This document shows, one piece after another, positions 1 through 11,028 of a stretch of 64,000 nt of DNA; positions within the stretch are counted from its first letter, which is position 1, and every line of letters starts with the position of its first letter. The DNA lies in the NCBI RefSeq assembly GCF_037975245.1, contig NC_092571.1, forward strand, positions 62,001 to 126,000. The letters run 5' to 3'. This DNA is from Apostichopus japonicus (lineage: Eukaryota > Echinodermata > Holothuroidea > Aspidochirotida > Stichopodidae). The notes under the pieces are model-generated. The model was not told the DNA's origin. It saw nothing but the letters and a program-made list of their open reading frames with translations, and did no database searches. The translations under genes and the position numbers were made by a program.

Positions 1-3000
1 TGGCGCGGTTGGTTGCTCTGTACCTCGAGAGCGTGACGTATTTTGGATCGCGGGCTCGAGACCAGGTGGGGGCAGTTTGCTTTTGCCGCGATCTGGTACG
101 GTCTCTGGAACTTTAAGTATTAGAAACGAACATAGATTTATATCAACTGCTTTCGTGGCGCGGTTGGTTGCTCTGTACCTCGAGAGCGTGACGTATTTTG
201 GATCGCGGGCTCGAGACCAGGTGGGGGCAGTTTGCTTTTGCCGCGATCTGGTACGGTCTCTGGAACTTTAAGTATTAGAAACGAACATAGATTTATATCA
301 ACTGCTGTCGTGGCGCGGTTGGTTGCTCTGTACCTCGAGAGCGTGACGTATTTTGGATCGCGGGCTCGAGACCAGGTGGGGGCAGTTTGCTTTTGCCGCG
401 ATCTTATACGGTCTCTGGAACTTTAAGTATTAGAAACGAACATAGATTTATATCAACTGCTGTCGTGGCGCGGTTGGTTGCTCTGTACCTCGAGAGCGTG
501 ACGTATTTTGGATCGCGGGCTCGAGACCAGGTGGGGGCAGTTTGCTTTTGCCGCGATCTTATACGGTCTCTGGAACTTTAAGTATTAGAAACGAACATAG
601 ATTTATATCAACTGCTGTCGTGGCGCGGTTGGTTGCCTGTACCTCGAGAGCGTGACGTATTTTGGATCGCGGGCTCGAGACCAGGTGGGGGCAGTTTGCT
701 TTTGCCGGGTTCTTATACGGTCTCTGGGAACTTTAAGTATTAGAAACGAACATAGATTTATATCAACTGCTGTCGTGGCGCGGTTGGTTGCTCTGTACCT
801 CGAGAGCGTGACGTATTTTGGATCGCGGGCTCGAGACCAGGTGGGGGCAGTTTGCTTTTGCCGCGATCTTATACGGTCTCTGGAACTTTAAGTATTAGAA
901 ACGAACATAGATTTATATCAACTGCTGTCGTGGCGCGGTTGATTGCTCTGTACCTCGAGAGCGTGACGTATTTTGGATCGCGGGCTCGAGACCAGGTGGG
1001 GGCAGTTTGCTTTTGCCGCGATCTTATACGGTCTCTGGAACTTTAAGTATTAGAAACGAACATAGATTTATATCAACTGCTGTCGTGGCGCGGTTGATTG
1101 CTCTGTACCTCGAGAGCGTGACGTATTTTGGATCGCGGGCTCGAGATCTGGTGGGGGCAGTTTGCTTTTTCCGCGATCTCATACGGTCTCTGGAACTTTA
1201 AGTATTAGAAACGAACATAGATTTATATCAACTGCTGTCGTGGCGCGGTTGGTTGCTCTGTACCTCGAGAGCGTGACGTATTTTGGATCGCGGGCTCGAG
1301 ACCAGGTGGGGGCAGTTTGCTTTTGCCGCGATCTTATACGGTCTCTGGGAACTTTAAGTATTAGAAACGAACATAGATTTATATCAACTGCTGTCGTGGC
1401 GCGGTTGGTTGCTCTGTACCTCGAGAGCGTGACGTATTTTGGATCGCGGGCTCGAGACCAGGTGGGGGCAGTTTGCTTTTGCCGCGATCTGGTACGGTCT
1501 CTGGAACTTTAAGTATTAGAAACGAACATAGATTTATATCAACTGCTTTCGTGGCGCGGTTGGTTGCTCTGTACCTCGAGAGCGTGACGTATTTTGGATC
1601 GCGGGCTCGAGACCAGGTGGGGGCAGTTTGCTTTTGCCGCGATCTGGTACGGTCTCTGGAACTTTAAGTATTAGAAACGAACATAGATTTATATCAACTG
1701 CTGTCGTGGCGCGGTTGGTTGCTCTGTACCTCGAGAGCGTGACGTATTTTGGATCGCGGGCTCGAGACCAGGTGGGGGCAGTTTGCTTTTGCCGCGATCT
1801 TATACGGTCTCTGGAACTTTAAGTATTAGAAACGAACATAGATTTATATCAACTGCTGTCGTGGCGCGGTTGGTTGCTCTGTACCTCGAGAGCGTGACGT
1901 ATTTTGGATCGCGGGCTCGAGACCAGGTGGGGGCAGTTTGCTTTTGCCGCGATCTTATACGGTCTCTGGAACTTTAAGTATTAGAAACGAACATAGATTT
2001 ATATCAACTGCTGTCGTGGCGCGGTTGGTTGCCTGTACCTCGAGAGCGTGACGTATTTTGGATCGCGGGCTCGAGACCAGGTGGGGGCAGCTTGCTTTTG
2101 CCGGGTTCTTATACGGTCTCTGGGAACTTTAAGTATTAGAAACGAACATAGATTTATATCAACTGCTGTCGTGGCGCGGTTGGTTGCTCTGTACCTCGAG
2201 AGCGTGACGTATTTTGGATCGCGGGCTCGAGACCAGGTGGGGGCAGTTTGCTTTTGCCGCGATCTGGTACGGTCTCTGGGAACTTTAAGTATTAGAAACG
2301 AACATAGATTTATATCAACTGCTGTCGTGGCGCGGTTGATTGCTCTGTACCTCGAGAGCGTGACGTATTTTGGATCGCGGGCTCGAGACCAGGTGGGGGC
2401 AGTTTGCTTTTGCCGGGTTCTCATACGGTCTCTGGAACTTTAAGTATTAGAAACGAACATAGATTTATATCAACTGCTGTCGTGGCGCGGTTGGTTGCTC
2501 TGTACCTCGAGAGCGTGACGTATTTTGGATCGCGGGCTCGAGACCAGGTGGGGGCAGTTTGCTTTTGCCGCGATCTTATACGGTCTCTGGGAACTTTAAG
2601 TATTAGAAACGAACATAGATTTATATCAACTGCTGTCGTGGCGCGGTTGGTTGCTCTGTACCTCGAGAGCGTGACGTATTTTGGATCGCGGGCTCGAGAC
2701 CAGGTGGGGGCAGTTTGCTTTTGCCGCGATCTTATACGGTCTCTGGGAACTTTAAGTATTAGAAACGAACATAGATTTATATCAACTGCTGTCGTGGCGC
2801 GGTTGGTTGCTCTGTACCTCGAGAGCGTGACGTATTTTGGATCGCGGGCTCGAGACCAGTTGGGGGCAGTTTGCTTTTGCCGCGATCTTATACGGTCTCT
2901 TGGATCTTTAAGTATTAGAAACGAACATAGATTTATATCAACTGCTGTCGTGGCGCGGTTGGTTGCTCTGTACCTCGAGAGCGTGACGTATTTTGGATCG

Positions 3001-5453
3001 CGGGCTCGAGACCAGGTGGGGGCAGTTTGCTTTTGCCGGGTTCTTATACGGTCTCTAGAACTTTAAGTATTAGAAACGAACATAGATTTATATCAACTGC
3101 TGTCGTGGCGCGGTTGGTTGCTCTGTACCTCGAGAGCGTGACGTATTTTGGATCGCGGGCTCGAGACCAGGTGGGGGCAGTTTGCTTTTGCCGCGATCTG
3201 GTACGGTCTCTGGGAACTTTAAGTATTAGAAACGAACATAGATTTATATCAACTGCTGTCGTGGCGCGGTTGGTTGCTCTGTACCTCGAGAGCGTGACGT
3301 ATTTTGGATCGCGGGCTCGAGACCAGGTGGGGGCAGTTTGCTTTTGCCGCGATCTGGTACGGTCTCTGGGAACTTTAAGTATTAGAAACGAACATAGATT
3401 TATATCAACTGCTGTCGTGGCGCGGTTGGTTGCTCTGTACCTCGAGAGCGTGACGTATTTTGGATCGCGGGCTCGAGACCAGGTGGGGGCAGTTTGCTTT
3501 TGCCGGGTTCTTATACGGTCTCTGGGAACTTTAAGTATTAGAAACGAACATAGATTTATATCAACTGCTGTCGTGGCGCGGTTGGTTGCTCTGTACCTCG
3601 AGAGCGTGACGTATTTTGGATCGCGGGCTCGAGACCAGGTGGGGGCAGTTTGCTTTTGCCGCGATCTGGTACGGTCTCTGGAACTTTAAGTATTAGAAAC
3701 GAACATAGATTTATATCAACTGCTGTCGTGGCGCGGTTGGTTGCTCTGTACCTCGAGAGCGTGACGTATTTTGGATCGCGGGCTCGAGACCAGGTGGGGG
3801 CAGTTTGCTTTTGCCGCGATCTTATACGGTCTCTGGGAACTTTAAGTATTAGAAACGAACATAGATTTATATCAACTTCTGTCGTGGCGCGGTTGGTTGC
3901 TCTGTACCTCGAGAGCGTGACGTATTTTGGATCGCGGGCTCGAGACCAGGTGGGGGCAGTTTGCTTTTGCCGCGATCTTATACGGTCTCTGGAACTTTAA
4001 GTATTAGAAACGAACATAGATTTATATCAACTGCTGTCGTGGCGCGGTTGATTGCTCTGTACCTCGAGAGCGTGACGTATTTTGGATCGCGGGCTCGAGA
4101 CCAGGTGGGGGCAGTTTGCTTTTGCCGCGATCTTATACGGTCTCTGGAACTTTAAGTATTAGAAACGAACATAGATTTATATCAACTGCTGTCGTGGCGC
4201 GGTTGGTTGCTCTGTACCTCGAGAGCGTGACGTATTTTGGATCGCGGGCTCGAGACCAGGTGGGGGCAGTTTGCTTTTGCCGCGATCTTATACGGTCTCT
4301 GGGAACTTTAAGTATTAGAAACGAACATAGATTGATATCAACTGCTGTCGTGGCGCGGTTGGTTGCTCTGTACCTCGAGAGCGTGACGTATTTTGGATCG
4401 CGGGCTCGAGACCAGGTGGGGGCAGTTTGCTTTTGCCGCGATCTTATACGGTCTCTGGGAACTTTAAGTATTAGAAACGAACATAGATTTATATCAACTG
4501 CTGTCGTGGCGCGGTTGGTTGCTCTGTACCTCGAGAGCGTGACGTATTTTGGATCGCGGGCTCGAGACCAGGTGGGGGCAGTTTGCTTTTGCCGCGATCT
4601 TATACGGTCTCTGGAACTTTAAGTATTAGAAACGAACATAGATTTATATCAACTGCTGTCGTGGCGCGGTTGATTGCTCTGTACCTCGAGAGCGTGACGT
4701 ATTTTGGATCGCGGGCTCGAGACCAGGTGGGGGCAGTTTGCTTTTGCCGCGATCTGGTACGGTCTCTGGAACTTTAAGTATTAGAAACGAACATAGATTT
4801 ATATCAACTGCTGTCGTGGCGCGGTTGGTTGCTCTGTACCTCGAGAGCGTGACGTATTTTGGATCGCGGGCTCGAGACCAGGTGGGGGCAGTTTGCTTTT
4901 GCCGCGATCTTATACGGTCTCTGGGAACTTTAAGTATTAGAAACGAACATAGATTTATATCAACTGCTGTCGTGGCGCGGTTGGTTGCTCTGTACCTCGA
5001 GAGCGTGACGTATTTTGGATCGCGGGCTCGAGACCAGGTGGGGGCAGTTTGCTTTTGCCGCGATCTTATACGGTCTCTGGAACTTTAAGTATTAGAAACG
5101 AACATAGATTTATATCAACTGCTGTCGTGGCGCGGTTGATTGCTCTGTACCTCGAGAGCGTGACGTATTTTGGATCGCGGGCTCGAGACCAGGTGGGGGC
5201 AGTTTGCTTTTGCCGCGATCTTATACGGTCTCTGGAACTTTAAGTATTAGAAACGAACATAGATTTATATCAACTGCTGTCGTGGCGCGGTTGGTTGCTC
5301 TGTACCTCGAGAGCGTGACGTATTTTGGATCGCGGGCTCGAGACCAGGTGGGGGCAGTTTGCTTTTGCCGCGATCTTATACGGTCTCTGGGAACTTTAAG
5401 TATTAGAAACGAACATAGATTTATATCAACTGCTGTCGTGGCGCGGTTGGTTG
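1..5453. repeat. Satellite array, left block, ~155/156-bp unit
   Basis: About 35 head-to-tail copies of one unit run from the window edge to the LINE insertion. Each unit has a GC-rich half with two CTCGAG sites and an AT-rich half. Units differ mainly by one G after the CTCT motif (CTCTGGAAC in 155-bp units, CTCTGGGAAC in 156-bp units) and by a few recurrent substitutions (GGTTGGTTG or GGTTGATTG, CGATCT or GGTTCT, CTGGTACGG or CTTATACGG). The near identity indicates recent homogenisation. The array extends beyond the left edge. Short open frames here are by-products of the repeat: 155-bp units close the frame with TAA and 156-bp units leave it open. Confidence 0.97.
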
Positions 5454-5658
5454 TGTTAGCTGTTAGCTGTTTTCTTTGTTACTTTTTTCGAACTTTCTTG
5501 TTCCACTTTTTCTTCAACCTGCAACATCCAAGTTCTTGGATGATAGCGGTTTTTTATTACTGTGTTTCAATTTGGTCCGTTAAACTATAGGAGTTTTGTA
5601 GGTAATTTTTGAAGTCGCCAAGGCGACGAAGGCCGCCAAGGCGTGTGCTAGTGCGAAC
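5454..5658 (+). promoter_or_regulatory. LINE 5' leader
   Basis: These 205 bases lie between the satellite junction and the ORF1 start. The leader opens with a duplicated TGTTAGC, followed by a T-rich stretch. Near its end are two copies of CGCCAAGGCG, and GTCGCCAAGGCGAC can form a 6-bp hairpin about 30 nt before the start codon. An internal promoter would be expected here by analogy with other LINEs, but no specific promoter motif was recognised. Confidence 0.6.
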
Positions 5659-6885
5659 ATGGGTTCCGCGAAACCATCAATACAACGTTTGAAAACTAAC
5701 AGTGTTAGGGTATTTGACAATGGACATAGCTATGGAGACGTACTGAAATCGATATCTGAGGATCTTGGGAATAATAGAATTGTGGGATGTGTTAAGACGT
5801 CAGGGCACTGGATTGTGACATTGAAGAATGAATCTGATGCGGAACTTATCCAGGAAACCGGCCTTAATATTAAAGGCGACCATTGTAATGTTACCGGAGT
5901 GGAAAAATTTATACTAACGGTGAGTCTTTTTGGGGTACCCTGTTACATTTCTGACGAAGAACTTTCGGCTAAGCTAGTGGAATACGGATGCTCAATTAAA
6001 TCCAAATGGACGCGAAAATACTATTCCGACTATCCAGACGTGGAAAACGGTATTCGATTCGTAAGAGTACAGTTGCCAAATAATGCCAAAAGCCTGCCCT
6101 ACGCAATTACGATTGCTGGTGTACATCTAAGACTTAAACACAACAGCCAATCTAAAGTCTGTAACAACTGCTTGAGCGACACCCATGTCATGAAAGAATG
6201 TCCCCAGTACGTATGTAGAGAATGTAATACCCAGGGCCACACGGAGAGCCGTTGCCCTAGGGTAAAGTGCTTTAGATGCCAAAACTTTGGTCATAAAAGT
6301 TTCCTATGCACGGAGCAACCACCTGAGGAAGATAACGATGTCGAACCAGAGAAGCCTTCAGACAATGGTGAGATGGACACAGAAACTGAACCTTCTAACG
6401 TCACTGAGAGCGCCAACAAGGAAACAGTTCCCGGGGGCCCACCAGCCCAACCCACAGTGCAACCTCCTGACACGGTAGATCAAGCCAACCGGAACAAGGA
6501 CCAAATTAAGGAGACTCAAATGCGACATGAAAATGACACCGACGCTGCCGCACCTGGTTCAATTACTGATACAAAACTTGAACGAAACTCGACAAAAACT
6601 AAATCTACTGTGATATTAGGCAATGCTAAAGGTAAAGAAAAATCGAGAAGCCAGCCCTCATCGGTCAAGCCCCAATCGCAGCCATGTACCAACATTAACA
6701 ATGGAATCGAAACAGGAGGCTTAAAGAGAGCTGTCTCCAGCGATGACGATTGGAACATACACCTTTCCCGAAAGAACAGAGCAGTACAAAAGAAGAAAAT
6801 AGCCACGCCGAAATTACATACTGCAAGGAACTTTAGCCCCAAAGCTCCAAATCAACAAGCTAACTATAATAACACTAAACTGTAA
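5659..6885 (+). CDS. LINE ORF1, gag-like protein with three CCHC zinc knuckles
   Basis: This 408-residue protein is the likely RNA-binding, RNP-forming product of the retrotransposon. Residues about 82-160 look like an RRM-type fold (FGVP, ISDEEL and FVRVQL segments). Three consecutive CX2CX4HX4C knuckles follow at about 168-181, 186-199 and 204-217. The C-terminal half is low-complexity, rich in P, T, N, E and K, with a basic tail. The ATG at 5659 is chosen because it opens the frame before the folded part. The stop TAA at 6883-6885 lies inside the start of the ORF2 endonuclease frame. The family assignment rests on the knuckles and on the ORF2 neighbour; no homologue search was possible. 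Confidence 0.92.
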   Translation: MGSAKPSIQRLKTNSVRVFDNGHSYGDVLKSISEDLGNNRIVGCVKTSGHWIVTLKNESDAELIQETGLNIKGDHCNVTGVEKFILTVSLFGVPCYISDEELSAKLVEYGCSIKSKWTRKYYSDYPDVENGIRFVRVQLPNNAKSLPYAITIAGVHLRLKHNSQSKVCNNCLSDTHVMKECPQYVCRECNTQGHTESRCPRVKCFRCQNFGHKSFLCTEQPPEEDNDVEPEKPSDNGEMDTETEPSNVTESANKETVPGGPPAQPTVQPPDTVDQANRNKDQIKETQMRHENDTDAAAPGSITDTKLERNSTKTKSTVILGNAKGKEKSRSQPSSVKPQSQPCTNINNGIETGGLKRAVSSDDDWNIHLSRKNRAVQKKKIATPKLHTARNFSPKAPNQQANYNNTKL

Positions 6886-9800
6886 TGGGTTGAGAAACGG
6901 CGAAAAGAGGAGGGAACTTTTCAATATGTTAAACAAGAAACGATACGACATTGTTATTCTACAGGAAACATTTTGGGATGATCAATGCCACCAAGACGCC
7001 CAGCATGAATGGGGTGGTGAAGTTTTTTCCTCTCTTTATGCAAAAGACAAAAGGAGAGGGGTGTCGTGTTTAATTCGACGCGATGCAGACATTGATACTA
7101 TCAATCATAGAATCGACGATGAGGGAAGGGTTGTAATGTTGGATGTCACTATGGATCAGCGACCACTTACTATTATCGGAGTTTATGCTCCCAACATAAT
7201 TTCGGAAAGGAAACAATTCTACCTTGACCTGAACCACTATCTTAATCTGACTCAAAATCCGATAATTCTAACCGGAGATTTTAATAACGTTTTAAACGTT
7301 TACAAAGACAGATACCCACCGAAAACGCATTCAGATAGCTCGAGAAAACCGTTAAAAGATATAATGGTCAATTTTGACCTCATAGATATTTGGCGAGATC
7401 GAAACCCAAACAAAATCGAGTTTACATGGACCAGAAACACCGTAGACAGGTCCTTTTCATCGAGAATAGATCGGTTTCTTATCTCCAAAAGCCTTGCCTA
7501 CAATGTTAATGTAAGCCAACACATAACATACCCCCGGTCGGATCATAATATTTTAATGTTACGCCTGGATTTTGAAAATCTCCCTCGGGGACCAGGCTAT
7601 TGGATTTTTAACAATTCTCTCCTACTGGACGACGAGTACTGTGAGGGTATTAGAGAACTTATACAAAATTCCAAAAACGACAGCCACTACGAAACTGATT
7701 TTTTCACCTGGTACGACAATCTTAAACATTCGATACAGTCAACAACTATCAAATACTCTAAGAGGAAGCAAAAAAAGCAACGCCGGCTCAAAACGAAATT
7801 AGTAAAACAATTCAACTATGAAAGAGTGAAGGCTCAGAAATTCCCTGACTATGATATTACTTTGTTGAAGCGCCTTGAAAGCGAACTGAATGAGATTGAA
7901 CTTGACGAACTCAAAGGAATTTCACTCAGAGCCAAACTACAGTGGTACGAAAACGGCGAAAAATCAACAAAGTTTTTTCTCAATCTGGAGAAAAGTAGAC
8001 AAAAACGAAAAGTCATGAGACAACTGACAACCGAGAATGGATATGTTCTTACAGAACAAGAGGACATCATCACCGAACAGGTTAATTTCTATAAGGAGCT
8101 ATATACTGATCACCCAATAGACGACAAATCAAAAACTGAACTACTCGAGAATATTTCCAGAACACTGTCCTCCCCTTCGGCAGATCTATGCGACGAACAT
8201 CTCTCAGTTGCCGAACTTAAAGCTGCTCTCGATTCAATGGAGAACAACAAAAGCCCAGGACTCGATGGCCTAACCGTCCAGTTTTTCAAAACATTCTGGT
8301 ATGATCTTATTAACATATTAGAGAAACTTATCACCGAAATTTTCAATTGTAATATGCTTTGTGACTCTATGAAAACTGGAGTACTCACGTTGATTCCTAA
8401 GAAAGGTGACCTTAGTTATATCACTAATTGGAGGCCCATAAGTCTTCTCAACACCGACTACAAAATTATTAGTAAATCTCTAGCCAATAGAATGTCAAAG
8501 GTTATCAGCGAACTCATCTCCGATGACCAGTCGTGCTGTATACCTAATAGGGACATTTCTGAAAACGTCATTACTATGCAGAATATTATTAACTTTATCA
8601 ACGATAATAACTCTAACGGCTTGATTCTTAAGATTGATCAGTACAAGGCTTTTGATAGAGTTATTCACAGTTACCTCTTTAGTGTTATGGAAAAAATGGG
8701 TTTTGGTCCTCTATTACAAAAGTGGATTAAAATCCTTTACAATGATATTTCCTGTTGTATTAAGCATAACGGGCACATCTCTAAATCATTCCCCGTCTCA
8801 AGAGGTGTCCGTCAAGGTTGCCCAATTTCTGCCATTTTATATGTGTTAAGCAGTGAACCCTTCCATGACGCTATTCAAAATTGCCCCTCCATTTCTGGGA
8901 TCATTTATTGTGATATTGAGGCAAAAATTTTCCAACACGCCGACGACACTACATTTTTTGTATCGAATACTTCTAGTATCAGTTCAATTTTTCGTGTTAT
9001 TGAGTTGTACGAAAGAGCGTCAGGCTCAAAGTGCAACTACAACAAAACAGAAGCCCTTGCCCTCGGTCGTTCACCCTTGGCCGACCATCAGTTCAAATTC
9101 CCGGTTAGACACGACTATATTACAATTTTAGGTGTCGCTATTGGAAATGACCACTACAAATTAGAAACTACAAATTGGGAAGAAAAGGTCAATAAATGTG
9201 GACTGGTCTTGCGGCGGTGGAAATTCCGAAAACTATCTTTCAAGGGTAAAGTTTTGGTGATTAATTCACTGGTGAATTCCCGCCTTGTTTATCTAATGTC
9301 TATCCTCGCCACCCCCGATTGGGTTATCAGTACTATCCGCAATAGTGTTATCGAATTCCTTTGGAACGGTAAAAAACCACTGATTAAGTACGGGACACTG
9401 TTGCTCCCAGTACAACAAGGGGGCCTCAAGCTTTGCGACCTTGAAATTCTTCGAGACTCTCTCAGAATCAAAACTGTCAGTAAACTTATTAAAGGTACTA
9501 TAAGTCAAAAGCTTAGCCGCATTATGTTATATAACCTAAACCATTACGAAAATATGCTTCTAGGCACATATATCTTCCAAATTGTTCCGAATTGCAAATC
9601 ATTGCGTAATCTATACCCCTACTACAGGGAAATTTTGCTTGCCTGGAAGAGAATTACACAAGGGCAATTTTGCCGGCCCATTACGAGGAAGGAAATTTTA
9701 TTACAACCTTTATTCCAAAACCCACTGATTTGCGACGATCAGGACAAAACCTTTTTCAATAGAAATTTCATTGATGGTGGCATTATACGGGTGGGTGATC

Positions 9801-10729
9801 TTATGTACGAGATTATACCAACACACCTCCCGGCCGAAGCCGTTTATGAATGCATTGCATTGGCAAATCCTGATAATACACTTAGTGTGAAAGAGGTACA
9901 AGATGTAATCTCCAACCTAATTAAAGCCTTCCCATCCGAATGGCTGGAAGCCATTTATTCATCCGATGTCATTGTGTCGTCTCAACCTGACCCTAATTGC
10001 GGCATTCATTTCATGAATGGGAGCAAACTCATCGATGCATCTGGCATTACATGTCAAATTGCCTCTAAACTGCTCCGTTCTGTTAACACTACCATTCCTA
10101 AAGGTGAAGGTTACTGGAATACTACTTTTCCAGATACCGACTTTGAAAATAGATGGTCAAATATTTATAGATTTCCTAAAATGTTTCATGATGCAGATCT
10201 TGATTTCAAAGTTATGCATAATATCTTGTATACCAATGAGAAGCTTTATAAATTTTCTATCATCGACTCACCTAGCTGTGTTTTATGTAGAACAGCCAGC
10301 GAGTCATTAAGCCACCTGTTTATCGATTGTGTTAAGGTAAATACCATGTGGAATTTCATCGTTACTAAACTGGGAAAAGTTTATAAGGCCAACGACCTAA
10401 GACAGTGGCGAATTGTTACTCTGCTTGGGACCGGGCTTAACCGTAAGAAACTCGAGGGAACTTTAATCGACTACATCTTTAACTTGTACAAAAATACAAT
10501 ATGGAGCTATAGATGTTCTCAAGTATGTACTAGTAACGACACAATTAATAACTACAGCGTCAACTTATTGACTCTTTTTCATGTTTCACTTAAAAAGAAA
10601 CTGAACACTATTTTCCAGGTTTATAAAAAGATGAATCGTACCCAGTTTTTCTTTGATATGTTCGGGCAAGAAAATGTTGTAATTAGATACAGAACCGAGA
10701 ACGATTTTAGCTACAACTTCGACAGTTGA
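6860..10729 (+). CDS. LINE ORF2: APE endonuclease, reverse transcriptase, C-terminal zinc motif
   Basis: About 1,290 residues carry out target-primed reverse transcription. The endonuclease begins with LTIITLNCNGLR at 6860. With TTG 6890 as residue 1, it continues with QE (E26), LTGDFNN (D130) and SDH (218-219). RT motifs follow: LIPKKGD and NWRPISLLN, motif A DQYKAFDRV (D583), motif B GVRQGCPIS, and motif C HADD (about 683-686). A CX2CX8HX4C zinc motif lies near the C-terminus. The frame is open from 6803 and overlaps ORF1 by 83 nt in the +1 frame. There is no ATG before the catalytic Asn; the first in-frame ATG, near 6926, would remove it. Translation therefore probably depends on frameshifting, reinitiation or a non-AUG start. 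There are no stops or frameshifts within the frame. Confidence 0.95.
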   Translation, partial: LTIITLNCNGLRNGEKRRELFNMLNKKRYDIVILQETFWDDQCHQDAQHEWGGEVFSSLYAKDKRRGVSCLIRRDADIDTINHRIDDEGRVVMLDVTMDQRPLTIIGVYAPNIISERKQFYLDLNHYLNLTQNPIILTGDFNNVLNVYKDRYPPKTHSDSSRKPLKDIMVNFDLIDIWRDRNPNKIEFTWTRNTVDRSFSSRIDRFLISKSLAYNVNVSQHITYPRSDHNILMLRLDFENLPRGPGYWIFNNSLLLDDEYCEGIRELIQNSKNDSHYETDFFTWYDNLKHSIQSTTIKYSKRKQKKQRRLKTKLVKQFNYERVKAQKFPDYDITLLKRLESELNEIELDELKGISLRAKLQWYENGEKSTKFFLNLEKSRQKRKVMRQLTTENGYVLTEQEDIITEQVNFYKELYTDHPIDDKSKTELLENISRTLSSPSADLCDEHLSVAELKAALDSMENNKSPGLDGLTVQFFKTFWYDLINILEKLITEIFNCNMLCDSMKTGVLTLIPKKGDLSYITNWRPISLLNTDYKIISKSLANRMSKVISELISDDQSCCIPNRDISENVITMQNIINFINDNNSNGLILKIDQYKAFDRVIHSYLFSVMEKMGFGPLLQKWIKILYNDISCCIKHNGHISKSFPVSRGVRQGCPISAILYVLSSEPFHDAIQNCPSISGIIYCDIEAKIFQHADDTTFFVSNTSSISSIFRVIELYERASGSKCNYNKTEALALGRSPLADHQFKFPVRHDYITILGVAIGNDHYKLETTNWEEKVNKCGLVLRRWKFRKLSFKGKVLVINSLVNSRLVYLMSILATPDWVISTIRNSVIEFLWNGKKPLIKYGTLLLPVQQGGLKLCDLEILRDSLRIKTVSKLIKGTISQKLSRIMLYNLNHYENMLLGTYIFQIVPNCKSLRNLYPYYREILLAWKRITQGQFCRPITRKEILLQPLFQNPLICDDQDKTFFNRNFIDGGIIRVGDLMYEIIPTHLPAEAVYECIALANPDNTLSVKEVQDVISNLIKAFPSEWLEAIYSSDVIVSSQPDPNCGIHFMNGSKLIDASGITCQIASKLLRSVNTTIPKGEGYWNTTFPDTDFENRWSNIYRFPKMFHDADLDFKVMHNILYTNEKLYKFSIIDSPSCVLCRTASESLSHLFIDCVKVNTMWNFIVTKLGKVYKANDLRQWRIVTLLGTGLNRKKLEGTLIDYIFNLYKNTIWSYRCSQVCTSNDTINNYSVNLLTLFHVSLKKKLNTIFQVYKKMNRTQFFFDMFGQENVVIRYRTENDFSYNFDS

Positions 10730-11028
10730 CAGCGTTTGTTTTTTGACTCAAGGCATCTTCTATTAGCCTCGACTGGAAATTATTCTTTTTTAGTATTATT
10801 TGTATAGTCTTCGTTTGTTCTCATTTCTGCGTTAGTTACATTTTCAGTAATCCTGGTTCAATGTCGTATTTACTCTATGTCATACTATTAATTCTGTGTT
10901 CATTGAACTTGCTATATAGCCTCATATTTTTTTACTCTACTTTTAAATCGTTGTATACTACTGTCATTACTGTTTGAATATGGGTGAGCCAGTGGGTTCA
11001 TCTTTCAATAAAAGAGAAAAAAAAAAAA
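10730..11028 (+). terminator. LINE 3' UTR, polyadenylation signal and A tail
   Basis: A T-rich 3' UTR of about 290 bases ends with AATAAA at 11007-11012, a short purine stretch, and twelve A residues at 11017-11028 directly abutting satellite sequence. This is the expected 3' end of an element copied from a polyadenylated transcript. No hairpin or shared 3' tail repeat was seen. Confidence 0.85.

Larger units (their letters stand above)
5454..11028 (+). mobile_element. L1/Tx1-type non-LTR retrotransposon inserted in the satellite
   Basis: A 5.57-kb element interrupts one satellite unit. Left satellite sequence stops at GGTTGGTTG (5453), and the unit resumes as TTGCTCTGTACC at 11029 after a 12-A tract. 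Only TTG is shared across the junction, so the target duplication is at most 3-4 bp. The order is 5' leader, ORF1, ORF2, 3' UTR, AATAAA and poly-A. The APE endonuclease, the DQ-x-KAFDRV form of RT motif A and the C-terminal zinc motif place it in the L1/Tx1 group. Both frames are open, so it looks young and possibly active. Several Tx1-group lineages are known to be target-specific for multicopy sequences; one copy here cannot prove that for this element. Confidence 0.93.

Noticed and set aside
6883-6887. TAATG stop-start overlap as the ORF2 start, as in some LINEs with translational coupling
   Set aside because: The ATG at 6885 reads M-G-stop and is not in the ORF2 frame, so it cannot start ORF2.
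6291-10310. Minus-strand and alternative-frame ORFs inside the LINE
   Set aside because: They overlap the clearly conserved ORF1 and ORF2 frames and show no motifs of their own.
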